A stretch of DNA of 64,000 nucleotides from Verrucomicrobiota bacterium. Its GTDB lineage: Bacteria; Verrucomicrobiota; Verrucomicrobiia; CAIQCK01. The number at the start of each line of letters is the position of its first letter. Positions within the stretch are counted from its first letter, which is position 1. Both the position numbers and the translations under genes were made by a program. Shown piece after piece: positions 41,175 to 49,639 of this stretch. The notes under the pieces are model-generated. The model was not told the DNA's origin. It searched no databases and saw nothing but the letters and a program-made list of their open reading frames with translations. The DNA lies in NCBI GenBank assembly GCA_016235595.1, contig JACRJX010000029.1:513971-577970 (forward strand), read 5' to 3'.

Positions 41175-43673
41175 ATGGCGCCAGGACCAACGATGAGTGC
41201 GACGACTATCGTCTTTCGCAGCCTCCGCTGGGCACGAGGGTTCGTTTTGCTGGGCTGCTTGTTTGCCGCGGCGTGCGGCAAAGATAATTCGGCTCCATCC
41301 GCGCCTCCACCCCCGATTGTCCGAAAGGTCGAGCTTCAGATTCATTCCTCTACATGGCGCACGGGGCCTCCCTTGAACATCACCGAGGAAATGACGCGGA
41401 AGCTGCGTGATGAGGGTATCCAAGTCCTGCCGCAAGGTGCCGCTGGTCGGGATGGCATCGTCGCAATCTCCTATGAGGAATCCAAGGGGTTCAGCTACAA
41501 GCCGGTCTTCGGCTCCAGTTCGGCGGGTCACGGCACCCACATTACTTTCGACATGACCGTGTTGGACGCATCGGCCAAGACTCTTTGCTCGATTTCCTGC
41601 TTGTGTTCCACTCCACGCGAGGTTTCGTCTGTCGATCTTTACCAAGGTGCAGTTGAGGAGTTCCGGGAGAATCCGGTCTACATTCATGCGGGCCACTTTG
41701 TCGGCGCTTCGCTCGGCGTGGCGGGTTCCTTGCCGAAGCTTCTCCCAGCAACGCTGGTTCGCAACACGCGCAAAGAAGCAATCAGGATCCTCAAAAGCGT
41801 GGCATTCACCCCCTCTGGGCCAGTCCAAGAGGCGACTTGGGCCGCTGCGCAGGAGGATTACGCGAAGTGTATCGCGCTGGGTGCTCCAGCGGTCGAGCCG
41901 CTGCTTGCTGCCTTCAGAACCGCCGAAGGCGACCCCCCGACTCTGATGGCGATCGGACGTGCTCTCGGGGAAATCGGGGACGCCCGTGCGGAGGAAGCGA
42001 TGATGGAACAGGTCATGCGCTACAGCTCGGAGTCCACACGGCCGGAGCATATCGTGCTTTACCTCACCCTGCTCGAAGCGCTCGGCAAAGCCGGCGATGC
42101 GCTCGTCCTTAGTAATCTCGAGGCCGTCTCCCAGTCCAAGACTCCCGAGATTGCCCGGGCGGCGCAAGCCGCCGCGGAGAAGATCCGCGCGCGAATCGCT
42201 TCCAAGAAACAAAGCTCGAATTGGGGATTTGTCCCGACGGCAACGGCCGCGGAGCCGCCGAAAACGCAGGCTGCGTCGGGCGCGGCCGACCCGGTGGTTG
42301 CGCAGGCGCTCGAGAAATTCGCAGCGTCCGATGACGCGGGGGCGCTCCGACAAATCGAAGAGGCCCTCCGACTTGATCCCAGCCATGCCTTGGCGCTGGG
42401 CATGCGCGGCGTCCTGAAGGCGGCGGAGGCTTACTACAGCGTCGGGAATCCAGCGGACAAGGATCGCGTTACACGCTTCCGACGGGAGTTCATACCTCTC
42501 TGGGGGCAGGACTTGGGCTTTGAATCCCTTTCCCCGGATGAGAAGAAACGTTGCCGACTCGCGTTGAAGGCGGCCTTGGCGGATGTTGAGCGGGCGGCGG
42601 AGCGGGACCGGGTTGACGAACGGGTCTCGCTATGCCGGGGACTGGTCTATCTTTGGAGGGTTGATACCGACGGAGTGGAAAACGCCGACCAGGCCATCGC
42701 CGATTTCACGCGCGCAATCCAGCTCAACTCCGAAATGTCGGATGCCTACTATTATCGCGCTTGGGCGCGCTTCAAGCAAACGCCCGTTAACGCTTTGACC
42801 AAACTCGATGAATGGTTTCGCAGTTCGCGCGCCCAGCCCGGCATAGCTCCACCACCGCCCGTCCTCGATGCGGAGATTGAGAAAACCCTGTCGTTATATG
42901 ATCTCTGGATGGCCGATAACTGCAAATGCGCCGAGCTCAAGGAGAAGAATCCCGGCGCGTTTCGCCTTCGCCGTCCGGGAGACGAGGGGGCAGTATTGGG
43001 TGGGTGGTCCATAATCCTCGGTCGGGTCAAACAGGCTTTGGCGCAAGCGCCCCGGGACATGGAAGACAAGAACCTTTTCGAGAAGGCCCGGGAGGCCATC
43101 GTCAGAATTGAATGGCGGGAGGGGAACAAGATTGTCTTTGGCACTGGCTTCGGCATCGAGGAGATCACCGGCGAGATCCTCACCAACGAGCATGTCGTCC
43201 ACGGCGCCCCCGATGGGCGGGTTACCGTGATGAAATATGGAGGAGACAAATTGGCCGGACGGGTTGTGGCAGTGGATGCGAAACGTGATCTGGCGGTCGT
43301 TGGGGTCCGGTCGTTGGGAGTGCGTTCCTTGATAGTGATACCGCCGGAATCCAATGAGATGGTCAACTCACGAGCGCGTTTCGGCACGCGGGTAACGGTC
43401 GGGGAACGCGTCGTCGTGATTGGTCACCCGAAAGGGATGAACTGGTCCTTGTCGAGAGGGATCGTCTCTGCCGTGAGAAAGGTGGACGGTGTCCAGCATC
43501 TTCAAACCGACGCGGCGGTGAACAAGGGTAATTCCGGCGGGCCGATCCTGAACGCCCGGGGGCAGATCGTTGGAGTGGCCACATGGGGCATCCGAGAATC
43601 GGAAGGTTTGAACTTCGGGGTTCTTAGCAAAGAGGTATTTGCCTTTCTGGAAGAGCGATTCAAGCAGCGCTAG
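41175..43673 (+). CDS. lipoprotein with HEAT/TPR repeats and C-terminal trypsin-like protease
   Basis: About 832 aa. Signal and lipobox-like FAAACGKD. Middle region helical: HEAT-like (VEPLLAAFRTAEGDPPTLMAIGRALGEIGD) then TPR-like units (ADPVVAQALEKFAASDDAGALRQIEEALRLDPSHALALGMRG). The C-terminal 200 residues are a DegP-like serine protease: TNEHVV (His), RDLAVVGV (Asp), NKGNSGGPI (Ser). No PDZ domain. Start chosen at ATG 41175; a GTG at 41166 is possible. Confidence 0.85.
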   Translation: MAPGPTMSATTIVFRSLRWARGFVLLGCLFAAACGKDNSAPSAPPPPIVRKVELQIHSSTWRTGPPLNITEEMTRKLRDEGIQVLPQGAAGRDGIVAISYEESKGFSYKPVFGSSSAGHGTHITFDMTVLDASAKTLCSISCLCSTPREVSSVDLYQGAVEEFRENPVYIHAGHFVGASLGVAGSLPKLLPATLVRNTRKEAIRILKSVAFTPSGPVQEATWAAAQEDYAKCIALGAPAVEPLLAAFRTAEGDPPTLMAIGRALGEIGDARAEEAMMEQVMRYSSESTRPEHIVLYLTLLEALGKAGDALVLSNLEAVSQSKTPEIARAAQAAAEKIRARIASKKQSSNWGFVPTATAAEPPKTQAASGAADPVVAQALEKFAASDDAGALRQIEEALRLDPSHALALGMRGVLKAAEAYYSVGNPADKDRVTRFRREFIPLWGQDLGFESLSPDEKKRCRLALKAALADVERAAERDRVDERVSLCRGLVYLWRVDTDGVENADQAIADFTRAIQLNSEMSDAYYYRAWARFKQTPVNALTKLDEWFRSSRAQPGIAPPPPVLDAEIEKTLSLYDLWMADNCKCAELKEKNPGAFRLRRPGDEGAVLGGWSIILGRVKQALAQAPRDMEDKNLFEKAREAIVRIEWREGNKIVFGTGFGIEEITGEILTNEHVVHGAPDGRVTVMKYGGDKLAGRVVAVDAKRDLAVVGVRSLGVRSLIVIPPESNEMVNSRARFGTRVTVGERVVVIGHPKGMNWSLSRGIVSAVRKVDGVQHLQTDAAVNKGNSGGPILNARGQIVGVATWGIRESEGLNFGVLSKEVFAFLEERFKQR

Positions 43674-44178
43674 TTTCCTTTCTCAGCTACGGCGCGAAAT
43701 GGCCATTACATATACGCGGCCGCCCAATGCATTGACGCCGGAGCCGAGCGGAAGATCCGAGGCGGAATTCAGGACAAGAACCGCCGGGGAGAGAGCTCCC
43801 TTAGATCGGCTTGCCGTGGAACGGCTCCGTTGCCGGAACCACGCGCCGCTCCTCAGAATCCGCACCTTGTCTTCCGTCGTATACCGCTTGCCTTTCATCT
43901 GGGTCCTTTCTCTTGGCCCAGACTAACACATCAAGTGGCTCGAAAAACCGAAGTCACGTCATTCACAACGTGATCTCGCCGACGATGCCATTATCGAAGA
44001 ATCCAAGCCAGCGAATAGCTACAGTCGGGATGCTATCTGCTTTCACCAACAGCTACACCGTTCAACATTCTTTCCTGGCGCAGCTATCTCCTGCAACTCG
44101 TTCCGCGAGGTTCCCATTCCCTTATCCCATAGGTTTCATGGTGGGGTCTTGTTGGGCTGGTAAACCATGCAAACCGTG
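43674..44178. other. intergenic with transposase remnant
   Basis: Besides the IS3-type fragment below I see no gene in these 505 nt. Confidence 0.5.
43845..43898 (-). pseudogene. 5' fragment of an IS3-type transposase orfA
   Basis: The first 17 codons read MKGKRYTTEDKVRILRS, the standard beginning of IS3-family OrfA (expected continuation: a helix-turn-helix). The frame then becomes unrelated. Only this end of the element remains. Confidence 0.6.
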
Positions 44179-45690
44179 CTAACCATGCTGGGTGGAATCC
44201 TCTTTGATGGCTTCGACACGGAAGCGTCGCCCGTGTCCCTTGCCTTCAATCCGAAACATGAAACTGCCCACCTGCCGGTCTTTATAGCGCGCTAACAGCC
44301 ACCCCAGCCGTGACGATTCGCTGCGGTTTGTTTCGCCTTCCGGCCCGATGATGTGCTCAAAGCAGCCATGTTCGCGCGCCTTAGTAACCAGCCCTGCATA
44401 GTCCACCGAACAACCATTTGAACCAATGGCAGCAACAAGCCGGTGCATGTCATCGCCGTCGCGGTCCACAGCCGCGTCGATTTGCGGCGTTTCGAGCGGA
44501 CAACCAAAGCCTGCCGCTTCGACGATGCCGCCGATAACGTTCGCCCAGCCAGGGAATGAAGAACTTGAGTGGGTCGGGCGCGGTCGTCCGCGTGAATCCC
44601 AATAGCGGACCAGCGCCGACAGCGCCGAGAGGATGCGGGGTCGCTCGGAAAGCAGGGTTTCAAGATCGAGTGGTTGTTTGAAGATGCGATCCTCAGCGCG
44701 TTCCTCCGCCATGTGCAACTCAACAAACAGGGACCGCCGGCGCATGTCTGGCGAGACCGTCAGACCGTTGCCGGTGATAAATACCGTCGCAAGATTGTCG
44801 CCACTGAACCAGACATTGCCGCCAAGAATCCGATCATCCCATGTCGTCGAGGACAGGAACGCTTCCAATGCTGGAGATGATAGTTTCCCCTTGATGTTGT
44901 CGAAGAAGATCAGCGTGCGACCTGCGCGGACCGCTGTCGTCAACACCTTCCGCATTTCACTGTCCTCGCCGGCTTTCACGCCCGTGGGAACCTTGCCTAA
45001 CGTGGGCACCATGCAGCACTGGGCAAGCAGCGTCTTGCCGGCGCCTTCGGCGTTTGCCAAAAAGACGAAACAAGGTCGCAGACTCTTGGTGGGTAACAAG
45101 CCCAACGCGAACTGTCCCATCATTGCGCTAACAACGACAGCTCTGCTGCGGTGGGGATCTGCAAATGGAAACTCCTCGAGCAGATGATCAATGACACTGG
45201 TTGCCTGTTCTGGCGTCATGCTTTCGTCAAAGTCTGGCCCACCCGGCAAAGTGAGAACCTGAGATTGCAGATCGTAACCCACAGGCAGCGACTCGATTGC
45301 CCCATCTGCGCGCAGAATGGGAAGCCGGCAGGTGTTCACACGCGAGACTTTCAACAGGCGGTTCTTGAAGAGCGGCGATGCCAGAACGCCACGCGCGTCA
45401 CCTTCCCACATGGTGACGTCAACCTCATACGTCGTTCCCTTGAATTGACGAACCCGGTAGCCGATGATGTATTGTTCTACCCAGGTGCGAAACTCCTGCG
45501 GTGTAATCGGGCACAGGCTCCCGTCACGCAGGACAACCACTTCCCCGTTACACAGATAGATGTCTTTGTCGAACAAGTGGGCGGCCAAATCTGCTGCGGT
45601 CGAACTCAACAAGTAGTCGTCACCAGGCAATCTGATCTTGGGGCGGGAGTCTGCGACCGCCGCTTGGTGTGTGTCAGTGCTGTCGTTCAT
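44179..45690 (-). CDS. P-loop replicative helicase-like protein of a mobile element
   Basis: 503 aa. Walker A ANAEGAGKTLLAQ, Walker B TLIFFDNIKG, a sensor region VFITGNGLTVSPDMRRRSLFVEL: the arrangement of phage or satellite D5/SF3-like or DUF-type primase-helicases. N-terminal 180 residues of unknown fold; C-terminal winged-helix-like tail. Probably drives replication of the island. Confidence 0.75.
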   Translation of the reverse strand: MNDSTDTHQAAVADSRPKIRLPGDDYLLSSTAADLAAHLFDKDIYLCNGEVVVLRDGSLCPITPQEFRTWVEQYIIGYRVRQFKGTTYEVDVTMWEGDARGVLASPLFKNRLLKVSRVNTCRLPILRADGAIESLPVGYDLQSQVLTLPGGPDFDESMTPEQATSVIDHLLEEFPFADPHRSRAVVVSAMMGQFALGLLPTKSLRPCFVFLANAEGAGKTLLAQCCMVPTLGKVPTGVKAGEDSEMRKVLTTAVRAGRTLIFFDNIKGKLSSPALEAFLSSTTWDDRILGGNVWFSGDNLATVFITGNGLTVSPDMRRRSLFVELHMAEERAEDRIFKQPLDLETLLSERPRILSALSALVRYWDSRGRPRPTHSSSSFPGWANVIGGIVEAAGFGCPLETPQIDAAVDRDGDDMHRLVAAIGSNGCSVDYAGLVTKAREHGCFEHIIGPEGETNRSESSRLGWLLARYKDRQVGSFMFRIEGKGHGRRFRVEAIKEDSTQHG

Positions 45691-46223
45691 CGCAGTCCCT
45701 CCTTCCTCCGTTGCCGCTTTTCCAGACTTTCACCATTGTTCACCAGTTTACCGTCCTAAGTCCTTGCAAACGGGTTTGGCCGTTGCCTCTCTGAAGTTCA
45801 GTTCTCATCCCGGCAAGTGTGCTTTGAAAGCTTTCGTCATTTTTCTTCAGTTTGGCTCCGTAAGTCCGCGCAAATCACTTCCTGCCGGTCGTCCTCTTTC
45901 TGCCGTCTCCAATCCTCAGTCTTTCGTTCTCACAAATCGGTTTTTCCAAACGTCGTCATTTCCAGTCATTTCGTCGTCGTAAGTGCCGTGTTCATCGTGA
46001 CGCCTTGTTTCGTTCTTCCCGGCTGGTTTTCCAGACGCTTCCGAATCTTTCGGCACACGCGTCACGCTCCAAGCTTTACGGTCTTCCCTCCGTCTCCGAT
46101 CCTCGGTCTTTCGTTCTCAGAAATTGGTTTTTCAAAACATCGCCATTTCTAGCCATTTCGTTGTTGTAAGTGCCGTGTTCATCGTGGCAACAACCGTCAA
46201 TCCCGTTTGCCCTTTGCGTCTCT
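45691..46223. repeat. non-coding region with two diverged ~100-nt repeats, candidate origin
   Basis: Two copies, about 45903-46003 and 46090-46190 (period 187), share CCGTCTCC.ATCCTC.GTCTTTCGTTCTC blocks and GTAAGTGCCGTGTTCATCGTG. The region lies between the two replication genes, is pyrimidine-rich on the plus strand and has no gene. Position and repetition suggest an origin or initiator-binding region. Confidence 0.5.
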
Positions 46224-47465
46224 TCATGCCGCCTTGCTCTTCGACTGCGCCTGCCGCCGCTTCCAGGTGTTGAACGGCTTGCACTTCACCCAGCTTTTCG
46301 TCGCCGTTTCGAGCTTCCAACCCTTCAATCCCGCAAACTCAAACGCCTTCGTCCAGCAGTAGCCGAAAACGCTTTTCTTGATCCGCCCCTCGCGTTGAGC
46401 GCAGAGGGTTTCGTTGATAGCGTCCCGCATGGCAACCGCCGTGTCTGGAGAATCGGCCGCGTCCCTGCTTCCTCGAATGAACAGTCTGCAAGAACCGCCT
46501 TTCGCGTCCATTCCCTCCTCGCCACCTTTCCCCAGCAATGCAACCAGCCTTCGTATCAGCGTCCCCTCGTCATAAGCAGACGGGTCTTCTGGGATCGGGC
46601 TTCCCTTTTCCATCCCTGCTTCCGTGCCGTTGCCTTCAATCTGCTCGGCTTCAGGTTGTGTTGCCGAACTGACAACAGGCTCTCCCTTTAATAAGTTGTG
46701 AATAGTATTAAAAGGCGTCATGGCTGACGGGGGAGAACTTTTTAAGGGAGCGTCGGAGGCCGGCTTTGCCGAATAGGCAACATCCGGCGGCAAAAAAACA
46801 CCGTCATCGCCGTTCTTTCCACTTTCGTGCGTCTCGTGTATTCCGTGATCGTCTGCGTTTTGTTCTTTCATGCTCGTTTCGTCCTTCGTTTGTTGCTCCT
46901 CGTTTTGGGTTCCTGCTGTTTTCTGATTGTCTTTTTTCTCGGCCTCTGACTGACCTCCGACCTCTGGCCTCTGATCTCTGAACTCAACCCCTTGCGCTTC
47001 ATCCACTCGCCTTGCAGCCAGCCATTTCTCTTCGTCGTCCACCCGCCACGGCACCAGCCAGGTGTGGGCTTTCGATTCCGGCGTGAACTGCCAGCCGCCA
47101 CCAGCGCTCTTGCGGATGATGTGTTTCCCCTTCAGGCCGTTCATCGCCCGGGAGGCTCCGGCGGGCGTCATGCCAGTTCGCGCCGCCATGTCGCGCACGG
47201 TAAACGGCTTGGTTGTCTCCCGCTGAAGATCGAACGACCATGCCAGCACTTGCCACAACACGCGCAACTCACGCGGCGTCACTTTCCTTTCCATCGCTGC
47301 CCCAACCGCAGCCATTTGTCGTTCCCGCCACCGTTGGCTTGCGGGCGTCTCGCAGTTCACTCGCCCCCGGTCTTCCGTCCCCGGTCCTCGGTCCTCCGTC
47401 TTTTCCACAGAAGAAGCCCCGATGTCGGTCAGAATCGGCGCGCTTGTGCTGGCAGTCTCGCTCAT
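46224..47465 (-). CDS. winged-helix replication protein (phage RepO-like)
   Basis: 413 aa. Residues about 50-140 form a winged helix (TPRELRVLWQVLAWSFDLQRETTKPFTVRDMAARTGMTPAGASRAMNGLKGKHIIRK), as in phage replication initiators. A long low-complexity, Glu/Thr/Gly-rich linker follows, then a basic C-terminal domain (KSVFGYCWTKAFEFAGLKGWK). Probably binds the adjacent repeat region. Confidence 0.7.
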   Translation of the reverse strand: MSETASTSAPILTDIGASSVEKTEDRGPGTEDRGRVNCETPASQRWRERQMAAVGAAMERKVTPRELRVLWQVLAWSFDLQRETTKPFTVRDMAARTGMTPAGASRAMNGLKGKHIIRKSAGGGWQFTPESKAHTWLVPWRVDDEEKWLAARRVDEAQGVEFRDQRPEVGGQSEAEKKDNQKTAGTQNEEQQTKDETSMKEQNADDHGIHETHESGKNGDDGVFLPPDVAYSAKPASDAPLKSSPPSAMTPFNTIHNLLKGEPVVSSATQPEAEQIEGNGTEAGMEKGSPIPEDPSAYDEGTLIRRLVALLGKGGEEGMDAKGGSCRLFIRGSRDAADSPDTAVAMRDAINETLCAQREGRIKKSVFGYCWTKAFEFAGLKGWKLETATKSWVKCKPFNTWKRRQAQSKSKAA

Positions 47466-47475
47466 TGATCCCCGC

Positions 47476-47694
47476 TCAGTGCGATGCCGGCAGCTCGAAA
47501 TACGCCTTGCCTGTATGCGGGGCCGTAACGCGATTTATGTAATCCGCCCACTTATCAAACTCGTCTGTGAGCATGGCGTTTTCGCTAGGACGTTTTACAA
47601 GCTCCGAGTGCCAGCGGTTGTCTGACCCAACAAACCGTTGTGCCGATCCCCACGATCCATCCTTAAACCTGTGACAGCAAATGTGTGTCTTCAT
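47476..47694 (-). CDS. small island protein, 72 aa
   Basis: MKTHICCHRFKDGSWGSAQRFVGSDNRWHSELVKRP..; a TTG start at 47754 overlapping the upstream stop is possible. Trp/His/Cys-rich, no recognised family. Between two replication-module genes on the same strand. Confidence 0.55.
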   Translation of the reverse strand: MKTHICCHRFKDGSWGSAQRFVGSDNRWHSELVKRPSENAMLTDEFDKWADYINRVTAPHTGKAYFELPASH

Positions 47695-47750
47695 CTGGTT
47701 GATCCCCCTCGATTTGGTTGCCCCCTGTCCCCTGACATTTTTGATCGCCC

Positions 47751-48140
47751 TCAAATCCGCAGCTTCGTCTTCGGTCGTGCCTGCGCCGGCGCAGCCGCTG
47801 TCGTCGCTGTTGGTGGTGATGGAGCCGCTACAGCTGGTTTCGGCTGCGGTGCCGGCAATGGTACAATCACGCGAGAGAGGGGAATCCGTTCCGCGGCCGA
47901 GAGCGTCAGCGTCAGCAGATCGCTTTCTCGATAACGAACTGGCAACCCCTCCACCGGTCGAATGCCCGCCTTCGCCACGAGGGAATCGAAATGCCTCGGC
48001 GAAACCGCGAGCCTTGCTGCCGCATCCGCCCGTTTGATCAGCCGCGGCACCAGGTCCACCGGCGTCGGTTCTTCGATTTCCAAGATGATGCCATCGGCCT
48101 TATGGCACGCCTTGTAACCTTTGCATATGATGGTGATCAC
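47751..48140 (-). CDS. HTH/excisionase-like protein
   Basis: 129 aa. LIKRADAAARLAVSPRHFDSLVAKAGIRPVEGLPVRYRESDLLTL is the helix-turn-helix layout of excisionase-like (MerR-type) DNA-binding proteins. The C-terminal third is Pro/Ala-rich. May control excision or replication of the island. Confidence 0.65.
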   Translation of the reverse strand: MITIICKGYKACHKADGIILEIEEPTPVDLVPRLIKRADAAARLAVSPRHFDSLVAKAGIRPVEGLPVRYRESDLLTLTLSAAERIPLSRVIVPLPAPQPKPAVAAPSPPTATTAAAPAQARPKTKLRI

Positions 48141-48459
48141 GTTGCCCCCCCGCAGTTAATCTACCCCTTACGCTTGGCCGTCTCGCACGAACCACCTTGT
48201 GATGAGGTTGCACGATGGATACCCATGAACTTTGCTCGCCGTTCCCATGCCCATCGGCAGCAATCTGCTGTTGACCGCGGCAGAGTTGGTCGCAGTCTTC
48301 CCGCCGTGGAATTGATCAACAAACGGTTGTTGTGCCGATGCGTATGGCGGAGCGACCCTAATCCGGCAGGGTTGCCGTAGACGGCGCGCAAGTTCGTTTT
48401 CATTGCGCCCCATTCAACCAAATGGACCGATTGGTTGTATTCCCCGCTAGAAGAATCTT
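48141..48459. other. intergenic, 319 nt
   Basis: Competing short frames on both strands; none convincing. No RNA feature recognised. Confidence 0.4.
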
Positions 48460-49494
48460 TTAGCGGATAGGGTCAAAACCGTCAGCGTTGAAGGCGAGTT
48501 CGAGAGACTCTTGCATCCTTTTGGCGGCACGCGACCACGCTGCTTGGTTGGCATACAGTGGCTTCCCCTTCGGACAAATCCGGGCGGACATTTCGGCGGC
48601 CAGTTTCCAGTTTCCCCTGCAATGGCGCATCAGCCGGAATGCGCTGAGTAGTTTTAGTTTTTCAAGTGTCGAAATACCTCCGCGCGTGCGCTTGGCCCAC
48701 AACTCCCTGCGTGGCGGACTTTTTGTCTTAAGGAATTGCTCGAACTGCCTGACCAGTTGCTTGTTGCGAAACTTCCACTCGATTTTGATCACATGCCATG
48801 AAACGAACGTTCCCGGCAGGATTTCCTTGAACCGCTCGTCCAAATACCGGCTCGGTGACTTCTCTTCCAGTTCGTATCGCCGTCGAGCTTCTTCAGCCGC
48901 TTGCTCAGGCAACAAGCCACTGGCTTTTTCCTCTGGCAGTGGCCTGCCGAGAATGTCCGTGAATACCTTGAGTTGGTCCGCATAGTCTTCAAGCCTGTCG
49001 GGTTCCGTCACTTTCCCGTATTTCTTGCCCACGAGCCGGCGTTTGCGCAGGTCCAGCGGCAGTTTCAGCCACGGCACGGCTGGAAACTCCGGGAAATCTC
49101 GAAGCAACCAGAAATCGCAGCCATATTCGCTGCCTAACTTATAGGCGTCGTCCAAGTAACGGTTCTTCGCATCGCGTTCTTGTTGCGTGGGTGGTTTGGG
49201 GACGACAATGCCTTCCTCCTTTTGCTGCTGGATATACTCCTCTTCCCACTGGCGCATGTTTTGCGCTCGCTCGCGATTGAAACGATCGCGCCAATTCCCT
49301 ATTTCCTCCCGGTTGCGGCGAAATTCCCTCTGAAACTCATACTGATAGCACCAATCGTGTTCACTGCGCGGAAACTGCTTCTTGTTCCAGAGCGTGAACG
49401 CCCACTCCTCTGGAGCCAGCCGTTCAATCGGCAGATCTTTGCCGCGCATCATAGCCAACAACAAACAGGTTTCCGGGTCGGGAACGGGTTTCAT
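48460..49494 (-). CDS. hypothetical island protein, 344 aa
   Basis: No family recognised. Strongly charged and aromatic in the first third (HDWCYQYEFQREFRRNREEIGNWRDRFNRERAQNMRQWEEEYIQQQKEEG), later WKLAAEMSARICPKGKPLYANQAAWSRAAKRMQ, which could be a small helical DNA-binding end. Upstream of the HTH gene on the same strand. Confidence 0.65.
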   Translation of the reverse strand: MKPVPDPETCLLLAMMRGKDLPIERLAPEEWAFTLWNKKQFPRSEHDWCYQYEFQREFRRNREEIGNWRDRFNRERAQNMRQWEEEYIQQQKEEGIVVPKPPTQQERDAKNRYLDDAYKLGSEYGCDFWLLRDFPEFPAVPWLKLPLDLRKRRLVGKKYGKVTEPDRLEDYADQLKVFTDILGRPLPEEKASGLLPEQAAEEARRRYELEEKSPSRYLDERFKEILPGTFVSWHVIKIEWKFRNKQLVRQFEQFLKTKSPPRRELWAKRTRGGISTLEKLKLLSAFRLMRHCRGNWKLAAEMSARICPKGKPLYANQAAWSRAAKRMQESLELAFNADGFDPIR

Positions 49495-49639
49495 CGTGCT
49501 TCGGTTTCTCCATTCGGTGTTGAACTGTCCTTAACCTCAGCGTCCCACCCGCCTCTTGCGTCCTTCAGGGGTTAGAACAACCACGAACCGATCTTTGCTG
49601 TTGCTCTCCATGTTCTGGCCACACTCTCAAATTGAATGC

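Noticed and set aside
40755..42386. 543-codon minus-strand frame that could have been an integrase
   Set aside because: Arg-rich antisense of the protease gene; no tyrosine- or serine-recombinase motifs.
43683..43898. Intact small transposase gene
   Set aside because: Only the first 17 codons match IS3 OrfA; the rest is unrelated and no inverted repeats were found.
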